A DNA stretch of 38,231 bases from positions 1 to 38,231 of the forward strand of contig JAADGH010000113.1 in NCBI GenBank assembly GCA_013152475.1, written 5' to 3'. Positions 1 through 6,313 of this stretch are shown piece after piece (position 1 is the stretch's first letter; each line of letters begins with the position of its first letter). The notes under the pieces were generated by a model. That model did not search any database and was not told the origin of the DNA. It was given only the letters and a program-made list of their open reading frames with translations. The DNA is from Planctomycetota bacterium (lineage in GTDB: Bacteria; Planctomycetota; Brocadiia; JAADGH01). Position numbers and translations under genes: made by a program.

Positions 1-106
1 CGACGATGAACTCGTTGGACGTCTCCATCATCTTCATGACATCGAAGTTGGTGACGACCTTCTCGGGGACGTAGTGTCCCGTTCCCATGATGCGTGAGCC
101 CGGCAT
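1..106 (-). CDS. 3-oxoacyl-ACP synthase III (FabH-like), N-terminus only
   Basis: Only the first 35 codons are inside the window; the gene runs off the left edge. The peptide begins [20 protein letters not shown], the start typical of the KAS III (FabH) family, whose members condense an acyl-CoA with malonyl-ACP or a related acceptor. The ATG lies 7 bases after an AGGAG ribosome binding site and 28 bases after the stop of the MBL-fold gene, so it is the third gene of a minus-strand operon. The active-site Cys-His-Asn residues lie outside the window. Because its operon partners are a dehydratase activase and an MBL hydrolase, it may serve a specialised acyl pathway rather than general fatty-acid synthesis. 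That last point is inference. Confidence 0.8.
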   Translation of the reverse strand, partial: MPGSRIMGTGHYVPEKVVTNFDVMKMMETSNEFIV

Positions 107-134
107 AGTGCTTCTCCTCTTGGGATCGCTCGAT

Positions 135-1057
135 CTATTCGCTCGCGCTCAGCCCTTCGTGCGCCAGGGACTTCTGCACCATCACCGCACAGTTCTTCTG
201 AAAAAAGTCGAGGGGCAGGATCTGGGTCTTCGAATACACCTCCGCGCCAAGCATTTCGGCGATCTGCTCGGCGGACTTCCCGCTCCTGGCCTGTTCAATG
301 ATGCGCTTGTGATAGCCCTCCGTGGCCGCCACGGCGCGGTCGAAATAGGCATTGATATCGTCCTTGCCGGTGAAAACGGCGTTGTGGCTTAGGCAGAGGA
401 CCTCGGCGTCCATGTTGGCAAGGCGCCTGATGGAGCTGAGGTATTGGTCGTAGTCGATGAAGTAGTGTAGTTGTGCTCGGGCATGTAGTAGCCCGTGGCG
501 TCGGAGATGAGGAGGAGCTTGCGGCTCTGTTCATAAAAGCTGAGGCTGCACTCGCTGTGGCCCGGGGTCGCAAGCACTTTGAAGGCCGCATCGCCGCCCA
601 CAAGGATCGTCTCGTCCTCACAGATGATGCGATCCACGGCGATCTGTTGCTCGGTCAGGGGCTCCGGCCGATGAGCATCGGTGATAACCTCCGCTTCGAG
701 CAGCGCGTTCGTCAGGGCCCCGTCGATCTTGCAGAAGAACGCGAGCGCCTTCGCCGCTGCGAGGGTCGCCGCGGCCGCCTCACAGCCAAGGACCTGCGCC
801 TCGGGCAGAGCCTGGCGGAGAAGGGGAATGGCCATGACGTGATCGGGGTGGGCATGGGTGATGACGAGTTGCTTGACCAGACCCTTGTCGATGGCCAGTG
901 CCTCCATTTGCACAAGGACCAAGGGCCCCATGGCGCCCGTTCCTCCCTCGAACAGGATCGCGTCTGACGTTCCTTTGAAGAGGAACAGGGGATACAGATT
1001 CGACCCCAACATCCATAGGTTGTCGATAATCTCAACGGGGGGATCTTTGATGAGCAT
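135..1057 (-). CDS. MBL-fold metallohydrolase, interrupted by a frameshift
   Basis: A metallo-beta-lactamase-fold hydrolase. The metal-binding motif THAHPDH lies near residue 80, with a later ATPGHS histidine and an LLISDATG aspartate, as in glyoxalase II-like enzymes. The ATG at 1057 has a strong GGAGG site overlapping the end of the upstream activase gene, which stops 2 bases before it. The reading frame breaks at about 462-469: after residues YYMPEHNY the frame runs into an unrelated Thr/Ser-rich stretch, while the correct continuation (YFIDYDQYL, then [15 protein letters not shown]) is found one frame over. Adding one base there gives a 307-residue protein, a normal length for the family. 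This is either a real null mutation or a single-base sequencing or assembly error; intact flanks favour a recent or artificial event. Confidence 0.82.
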
Positions 1058-1059
1058 CA

Positions 1060-1842
1060 CTACCCTCCTCTCTTTGTCTGTTCCCACGCGAAAAGCGCCG
1101 CGCCGAAGGCGCCGGTGTATTGGGGATCGGGCGGCACCAACACCCCCGCGCCGAACGACTCCTCCATCAATTTCACCAAGATCGGGTTGTGGGCGATCAC
1201 GCCGCCCGTCGCCACGATGGCGCCGTCGATCGTGTCCATCTCCAGGACTCTCTTGACCACGGAGCGAAAAGCGCCCTTGGCGATGTCCTCGACCTTCTCG
1301 CCGGCTCGGATCTTGGACAGGATCTCGGTGGCCGTGAACACGGTGCAGAAGCTGCCGAGGGTCACCTCCCGGGTGGACTGCTCCGCCAGGTCGTTCAGCT
1401 CCGAGACATCCAAGTCCAGCCGGTGGGCGATCTCCTCCAGAAAGGCCCCGGTGCCGGCGGCGCATTTGCGATTCATCTTGAAACTGATTCGTGCGCCCGA
1501 ATCATCAAGGTGGATCATCTTGCTGTCTTGTGCGCCGATGTCGATAACGGTCATCCGGCGGGGAAAGTGAAAGTGCGCTCCCGCGCCGTGGCACGCAATT
1601 TCCGTTCGTGCGCCGTTTGCCCAGGGCACGTTCTCTCGGCCGTAACCGGTTGCAAACGAACGGATGACGTTACGCCGGGCGATGGCCTTGCCGGACAATG
1701 CCTCGTCCAGGCACCGCTCGGCGGTGTGGGCGTAGTCCACACCGGAGTTGCGGAGCGACTTCGCCGCGATCTTCCGGGTCTCATCGATCAGGACCAACTT
1801 GGCCGCGGAGGCGCCGATGTCAATTCCGCAGAAGTATCTCAT
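1060..1842 (-). CDS. 2-hydroxyacyl-CoA dehydratase activase (BcrAD/BadFG/HgdC ATPase family)
   Basis: ASKHA-fold ATPase of 260 residues that drives one electron into a 2-hydroxyacyl-CoA dehydratase or benzoyl-CoA reductase-type partner. Visible signatures are GIDIGASAAK at residue 6 (phosphate 1 loop), GYGREN at 66, DIGAQDSK at 101 (phosphate 2) and the two cysteines that hold the dimer-bridging [4Fe-4S] cluster, NRKCAAGTG (Cys127) and GSFCTVF (Cys166). The length and Cys spacing match single-domain HgdC-type activators. The start at 1842 has GAGGAG 2 bases upstream; longer starts lack a site. It is the first gene of a tight operon with the MBL hydrolase and the FabH-like gene. The dehydratase itself is not in the window; it may lie further along the operon, past the left edge. 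Confidence 0.9.
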   Translation of the reverse strand: MRYFCGIDIGASAAKLVLIDETRKIAAKSLRNSGVDYAHTAERCLDEALSGKAIARRNVIRSFATGYGRENVPWANGARTEIACHGAGAHFHFPRRMTVIDIGAQDSKMIHLDDSGARISFKMNRKCAAGTGAFLEEIAHRLDLDVSELNDLAEQSTREVTLGSFCTVFTATEILSKIRAGEKVEDIAKGAFRSVVKRVLEMDTIDGAIVATGGVIAHNPILVKLMEESFGAGVLVPPDPQYTGAFGAALFAWEQTKRGG

Positions 1843-1967
1843 CGCTCCTCGCACTTGGAAATTGCCGCCCCTTAGCCACAGCCTACACACTTGTCGCTGT
1901 CACCAAGGATAAAGCACCCGCGGACCGAAATCAAGCCCATGCCCTGCCTCTGCGCCTCCGTGTCGGC
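1843..1967. other. Intergenic gap, activase operon to diguanylate cyclase
   Basis: About 125 bases between the stop of the diguanylate cyclase and the activase start, both genes on the minus strand. I see no convincing terminator hairpin or promoter in it. Confidence 0.4.
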
Positions 1968-3413
1968 TCAATCCTGCGTCCCCCGTCCCGGCTCGCCGGC
2001 GTCCTCCGGCGAATAGGCGGCCACCCGGTTCTTGCCCGTTCGTTTCGCCTTGTAAAGGGCGGTGTCGGCCTGCTGGATGATGTCGTCGGTGGCGATGCTG
2101 TTGTGATCGTCGGGGACGAACTCGGTCACGCCAATGCTGGCGGTCAGTCGGAGAGGTGTGGGGTCGTTGGCGAAGCGGTCGAACCAGCGGTCGTCGATGT
2201 CTTTGCGGATGCGCTCACCGACGGCCATGGCGCGGTCCTTATTCGTGGCCGTCAGCAGGAGGATAAATTCCTCGCCGCCGTATCGCGCGGGGACATCCTC
2301 CTTGCGTGTGTTTCGGCGCAGGATGTTGGCGGTCTCCACCAAGACCTGATCGCCGAGGAGGTGACCGTGGCGGTCGTTGACCTGCTTGAAGTTGTCCAGG
2401 TCGAGGAGGAGGCACGACAGGGGCGTTTTGTTCCGTTTCGCACGCGACAGTTCTTCGGAGAACCGCTGATAGAAGAATCGGCGGTTGAACAGTTCCGTGA
2501 GCGGGTCGGTGATGGCGACCTTCTCCAGCGTTTCGTATGCGGTCTGAAGTTCTTCGGTTCGCTCGGCCACCAGCCGTTCGAGTTCTTCACGTTGGTGGTA
2601 CATGGCATAGATATAGGCCGAAAGGAACGCCAGGAGCAAGAATCCCAATCCCCAGATCGGCAGGCGATAGTAGAGAAACTCGTTGGAGGGGGCTTGCTTA
2701 GGCTGTATGGCAAAGAACCAGTTTGACTCGGAGTTGCGGAACCTCACCCGATAGTGCTTCTTGATCCGCAACTCGGGGGTGTCCTTCCCGGCAATCTGAT
2801 TTCCCTCGGTGTCCCGGATCGATACATTGTAGGCCTCCGTCACCTCAGGAGGAACAATCTCCGCAACCGCCCGGGCCTGATCGAACACTCCGATTACCAA
2901 TCCTTGCATGCGCTCCTCCATCATGATCGGCACCATGACAAAGAAGCACATCCCGCCGTTGGGAAGGGTCCACGGGCGGCTGAGGAGCACTGTTTTCCGG
3001 CGCTCGGCCTCTTGTGCGAGGGAGTGGGTATAGTCCTCATCTTTCAGGTCGTATTCGAGGATGTTGAGATCCGGCTGCGGGGGGGAGCACCCCCGGATGA
3101 TCAGATTGTCGTCGGCGTACATGACGAACTTGAAGCTTGGTTCACCTTGCGTTGCGATAGCGACGAACTGCCGCAGCTTCTCCTTGCTGGTCTGCTCGCT
3201 GTGCTCGTACCAGCCGGCAAGGGCAAGCATCGCGGCGATCTTCCCTTCCATGGCCAGGCGGATGCTGCCCTCCAACTGAGCGACCATTCGCGCCTCCTCA
3301 AACTCGCGCGACGCCTGCCAGCGCTCCGACAGCGAACGGTCTAACAGAAAAATCGTGCCGACGCCGACAATGAGGATGACGATCTGTATGACCTGCTTTC
3401 TCAGCCTCTGCAT
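1968..3413 (-). CDS. Membrane diguanylate cyclase with periplasmic CHASE4-like sensor
   Basis: A 481-residue GGDEF protein making cyclic-di-GMP. It has a transmembrane helix at about residues 8-23, a periplasmic sensor of about 220 residues, a second helix near 252-272, a short coiled coil (ELERLVAERTEELQTAYETLEK) and the GGDEF domain. The active site is GGEEF at about 379-383. RKED sits five residues before it, a complete RxxD inhibitory site, so product feedback is likely. The domain is full length with no degenerate catalytic residue. ATG 3413 was chosen because a promoter at 3481-3509 would start the mRNA near 3474, which makes the in-frame TTG at 3467 unlikely. The ribosome site is weak (GGACC). 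The sensor resembles CHASE4-type extracellular domains by layout only; the ligand is unknown. Confidence 0.92.
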   Translation of the reverse strand: MQRLRKQVIQIVILIVGVGTIFLLDRSLSERWQASREFEEARMVAQLEGSIRLAMEGKIAAMLALAGWYEHSEQTSKEKLRQFVAIATQGEPSFKFVMYADDNLIIRGCSPPQPDLNILEYDLKDEDYTHSLAQEAERRKTVLLSRPWTLPNGGMCFFVMVPIMMEERMQGLVIGVFDQARAVAEIVPPEVTEAYNVSIRDTEGNQIAGKDTPELRIKKHYRVRFRNSESNWFFAIQPKQAPSNEFLYYRLPIWGLGFLLLAFLSAYIYAMYHQREELERLVAERTEELQTAYETLEKVAITDPLTELFNRRFFYQRFSEELSRAKRNKTPLSCLLLDLDNFKQVNDRHGHLLGDQVLVETANILRRNTRKEDVPARYGGEEFILLLTATNKDRAMAVGERIRKDIDDRWFDRFANDPTPLRLTASIGVTEFVPDDHNSIATDDIIQQADTALYKAKRTGKNRVAAYSPEDAGEPGRGTQD

Positions 3414-3451
3414 GATCGGTCCATTCGGCCTGTGGCCCCTTGGGTCGCCGG

Positions 3452-3468
3452 ATTGTATAGGGTACAAT
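3452..3468. promoter_or_regulatory. Inverted repeat, possible operator of the diguanylate cyclase
   Basis: ATTGTA-TAGGG-TACAAT is a perfect 6-bp inverted repeat with a 5-bp spacer. It lies just downstream of the predicted minus-strand transcription start and so could be a repressor site or a 5'-leader stem. Function is inferred from position only. Confidence 0.35.
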
Positions 3469-3480
3469 TTACTCTACCGG

Positions 3481-3509
3481 AGTATAATGGCCTCTCCATT
3501 CCGATGCAA
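3481..3509 (-). promoter_or_regulatory. Sigma70-type promoter for the diguanylate cyclase
   Basis: On the minus strand TTGCAT (3509-3504) is followed after 17 bases by TATACT (3486-3481). The -10 box matches 5 of 6 consensus bases. The predicted start near 3474 leaves a leader of about 60 nt before ATG 3413. Confidence 0.5.
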
Positions 3510-3639
3510 TCAAAAAAGCCATGACCCCACAACGCGTCAGACATGCCCTCCAAAGTTAGACCTTGGAAGGGAAAAGGAGTCTCTTTCTCTTGACTTTGGT
3601 TTTTAGGGAGGAAGGGGTACAACGTCAGGCACTTCACGT

Positions 3640-3668
3640 TTGACCTTGCAACAGAGTTGTGCTACAAC
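3640..3668 (+). promoter_or_regulatory. Sigma70-type promoter for the serine dehydratase genes
   Basis: TTGACC (3640-3645), 17-base spacer, TACAAC (3663-3668). It sits about 55 bases before the first gene in the divergent region 3414-3725, which otherwise holds only the opposite promoter and a small palindrome. Confidence 0.55.
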
Positions 3669-3725
3669 CCCGGCAAAAGGCAAAGTGCCAGAAGGCCCTT
3701 GCAGGACAGGAAGCATACCGAAGTG

Positions 3726-4409
3726 ATGATCAGTAAAAAAATGCCCGGCGTCTTTGACATCATCGGCCCCGTCATGGTGGGACCGTCCAGCTCTCATACG
3801 GCGGGAGCGATACGTCTGGGAAAGATGGCCCGGGCCATCTTCGGCGGGCAACCGGACAGCGCGACCATCATCCTTCACGGCTCGTTTGCCCGGACACACA
3901 AGGGGCACGGCACGGACCGCGGCATCGTCGGCGGGCTCCTGGACTTCGGTGTCGATGACGAGCGCATCGCCATCGCCTTCCAGGAGGCCGAGAAGGCGGG
4001 AATGCAATTCGTCGTGCGCACGGACAACCTGGGCGAAGACGTCCATCCCAACGCAGCGCGGGTCCTCATGCAAAGCGGTGGCCATTCGATGACCGTCACC
4101 GGCTGCTCCGTGGGTGGAGGACAGGTCCTGATTACGGAGATCGACGGCTATCCCGTCAACCTCAAGGGGGATGCCGCCACGCTGATCCTCCCTCACAAAG
4201 ACGCGCACGGCATGGTCGCGCAGGTCACGTCTGTTCTTGCCAACCACAGGGCCAACATTGCGTCCATGAGCTCGCTGCGTGAGAGTCGCGGCGAGGATGC
4301 GCTCATGGTCATCTCCGTGGATGGCGATGTCACCGACGACACGATCCGTGAGATCAACCGGATCAAGGGCATCTACAAGACCATGCTTGTAGAGCCCCTT
4401 GAACACTGA
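3726..4409 (+). CDS. sdaAB: L-serine dehydratase, iron-sulfur type, beta subunit
   Basis: Beta subunit of the two-subunit Fe-S L-serine ammonia-lyase, which converts L-serine to pyruvate and ammonia in the cytoplasm. The 227-residue protein opens with the family block GPVMVGPSSSHTAGAIRLGKM (SSSHT at residues 21-25), has HGTDRG further on, and ends in an ACT domain from about residue 155 (HGMVAQVTSVLANHRANIASM). ACT domains often bind amino acids and may sense serine here. GGAAG lies 12 bases before ATG 3726; an adjacent GTG at 3723 is an equally possible start. The alpha subunit follows after 5 bases. The symbol follows the Bacillus-type split naming. Confidence 0.95.
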   Translation: MISKKMPGVFDIIGPVMVGPSSSHTAGAIRLGKMARAIFGGQPDSATIILHGSFARTHKGHGTDRGIVGGLLDFGVDDERIAIAFQEAEKAGMQFVVRTDNLGEDVHPNAARVLMQSGGHSMTVTGCSVGGGQVLITEIDGYPVNLKGDAATLILPHKDAHGMVAQVTSVLANHRANIASMSSLRESRGEDALMVISVDGDVTDDTIREINRIKGIYKTMLVEPLEH

Positions 4410-4414
4410 CAGGA

Positions 4415-5305
4415 ATGGAACCGAGAATGCGGAGATTCGATTCGGCGCAAGATCTCCTGGCCCTGGCTGCGGAACGCAAAGGGTCGATAGCAGACATCAT
4501 TATCGACTTCGAGTGCCAGGAAACACAGGAACCGCGAGAAGCGGTCATCGGCTGTATGCGATCCCGCCTTCGGACGATGGAAGAAAGCATCACGAAAGGC
4601 CGCGCCATCCGATCCAAGACCCACAGTGGCCTGAGCGGGGGCAACGCCGCCCGCCTGCTCGATGCAACCGGTGAGCGCGCGCCGATCCTGGGGGACCTCG
4701 CCCGGCAGGTGATGACCGACGCCGTCGCCGTGGCGGAGCGGAACGCCTCGTTCGGGAAGATTGTCGCCGCGCCCACGGCCGGGGCGGCGGGCATCCTGCC
4801 TGCGGTGGTCCTTAATGTTGGAAAGGCTGTTGGGGCCGACGAGAAGGGAATGGTCCGGTCGCTCTTCACCGCCGCCGGCATCGGTATACTCATTGCCAGG
4901 CATGCCACCCTTGCAGGTGCGGAGGGCGGATGTCAGGCGGAGTGCGGCGCGGGGGCGGCCATGGCTGCGGCCGCCGCCGCCGACCTGCGCGGCGGTGACC
5001 CCGAAACGATCCTCCACGCCGCTGCGCTGGCGCTGAAGAATTCCCTGGGGCTCACGTGCGACCCCGTGGCGGGGCTGGTCGAGGTGCCGTGTGTCAAGCG
5101 GAACGGCTTCTATGCCGTCCATGCCGTGGTGGCGGTCGATATGGCCATTGCCGGTGTGCGGAGCGAGGTCCCCTTCGACGAGGTCGTGTCGGCGATGCAC
5201 GAGACCGGGCGGCTGATGTCCGACGCGCTACGCGAGAGCTCGCTCGGCGGTCTGGCCGCAACGGAGACGGCGAAAGAAGTGGAAAAACGACTCGCGGCGG
5301 AGTAG
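4415..5305 (+). CDS. sdaAA: L-serine dehydratase, iron-sulfur type, alpha subunit
   Basis: Catalytic alpha subunit, 296 residues, carrying the oxygen-sensitive [4Fe-4S] cluster that binds and dehydrates serine. Family blocks are present: KTHSGLSGGNAARL near 68, AAPTAGAAGILPAV near 118, GAEGGCQAECG (Cys173, Cys177), LTCDPVAGLVEVPC (Cys215, Cys226) and KRNGFYAVHAV. All candidate cluster cysteines are retained, so the enzyme should be active. ATG 4415 has AGGA directly against it; ATG 4427 with TGGAA 6 bases upstream is an alternative and would cost four residues. It is co-transcribed with the beta subunit, from which it is separated by 5 bases. An Fe-S serine dehydratase fits a low-oxygen lifestyle but does not prove it. 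Confidence 0.95.
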   Translation: MEPRMRRFDSAQDLLALAAERKGSIADIIIDFECQETQEPREAVIGCMRSRLRTMEESITKGRAIRSKTHSGLSGGNAARLLDATGERAPILGDLARQVMTDAVAVAERNASFGKIVAAPTAGAAGILPAVVLNVGKAVGADEKGMVRSLFTAAGIGILIARHATLAGAEGGCQAECGAGAAMAAAAAADLRGGDPETILHAAALALKNSLGLTCDPVAGLVEVPCVKRNGFYAVHAVVAVDMAIAGVRSEVPFDEVVSAMHETGRLMSDALRESSLGGLAATETAKEVEKRLAAE

Positions 5306-5365
5306 GCTTTGTCGTCTAATGAAATGAATGGTTGCGACCGGAGAAGATAGAACGGAGTGCACGTG

Positions 5366-6301
5366 ATGGAAAGAGACCTGTTCAGAGGGATCGTCCTTGT
5401 AGCCGTTTTGCTGTCGGTCGGCTGCGAGACGCTGCCCGCCGAAAAACCGTACGGCAGGGGCATGACCGAGGCGAACAAGGAACGCTTGGTCATCGATGAC
5501 ATGGAGGACGTGTCCGACTGGTACTATGCCAAGGAGGAGGACTCGAAGCTTACCACGAGCAGCAAGCACGTCAAGGAGGGCAAGTCATCCCTCCTCTTCT
5601 CCACACACATCAACCACAAAGGCGGCCAGAAGAATTACCCCATCGGGTGGCCGAGGACCGGCAAGCGGCTCCAGGACACAAAGATGACGGACTGGTCGGA
5701 CTACGACTTTTTCGAGTGCTGGATCTACACCGAGACCAGCCGCGATGCCCTGCCGAGCACACCCTTCACCGTGGCCTTCTGCCACTCGGGACACAGGAAC
5801 TCGACCCCCTTCCGGTTGAAAGAACTCAAGAAAAACGAGTGGGTGAAGATCGTCATCCCGATCTCGAAACTCAAGCAGCCGAAGGACGTGCAGAGTTTGC
5901 AGTTTCATATCAACGAATCGGACTACAAACATGACGACCAGGTTGATTTCTATATCGACGACATGGTCCTGACCCGATTCATCGACCCGACCATCGTCAC
6001 CCTTGACGTGAACAAGAAATTGATCTACGCCAGTGATCGTCAGATCAGCGCCACCTATTCCCTTTCCGGATATAAGGGAATGGACAAGGTCACGGTGGAG
6101 CTGGAGATCGGCCGCGGCATTACCGCTCCGGTCGCGAAGGGAACCGCCAAGGCGGCGAAGCGTGGCGAGGTGTCCGTTGCCATGCCGGCCCAACGTGTGG
6201 TCCCGGGAACCTACTGGGCGCGCCTGAGTCTCCGCGATGCCGAAGGCAAGCTCATCGATCGCAAGCAAGTTGAGTTCCGTGTCCTCACCGGACCGTTCTA
6301 A
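5366..6301 (+). CDS. Lipoprotein with carbohydrate-binding-like beta domain
   Basis: An exported protein of 311 residues. The N-terminus (MERDLFRG, hydrophobic run, LLSVGC) is a lipoprotein signal with the lipid-carrying Cys at about 20. The middle (VIDDMEDVSDW to VDFYIDDMVLTRF) reads as a beta-sandwich of the CBM11/CIA30-like kind, with the usual closing FYIDDM strand. The C-terminal 90 residues look like an Ig-type or macroglobulin-like domain (ISATYSLSGY, then RVVPGTYWARLSLRD). No catalytic motif is seen. ATG 5366 has GGAG 8 bases upstream; the GTG at 5357 overlaps that site. It lies 60 bases after the serine dehydratase operon and 12 bases before the GH123-like gene, so it probably pairs with the latter as a sugar-binding surface partner. 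Confidence 0.8.
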   Translation: MERDLFRGIVLVAVLLSVGCETLPAEKPYGRGMTEANKERLVIDDMEDVSDWYYAKEEDSKLTTSSKHVKEGKSSLLFSTHINHKGGQKNYPIGWPRTGKRLQDTKMTDWSDYDFFECWIYTETSRDALPSTPFTVAFCHSGHRNSTPFRLKELKKNEWVKIVIPISKLKQPKDVQSLQFHINESDYKHDDQVDFYIDDMVLTRFIDPTIVTLDVNKKLIYASDRQISATYSLSGYKGMDKVTVELEIGRGITAPVAKGTAKAAKRGEVSVAMPAQRVVPGTYWARLSLRDAEGKLIDRKQVEFRVLTGPF

Positions 6302-6313
6302 TAGGAGGAAGAC

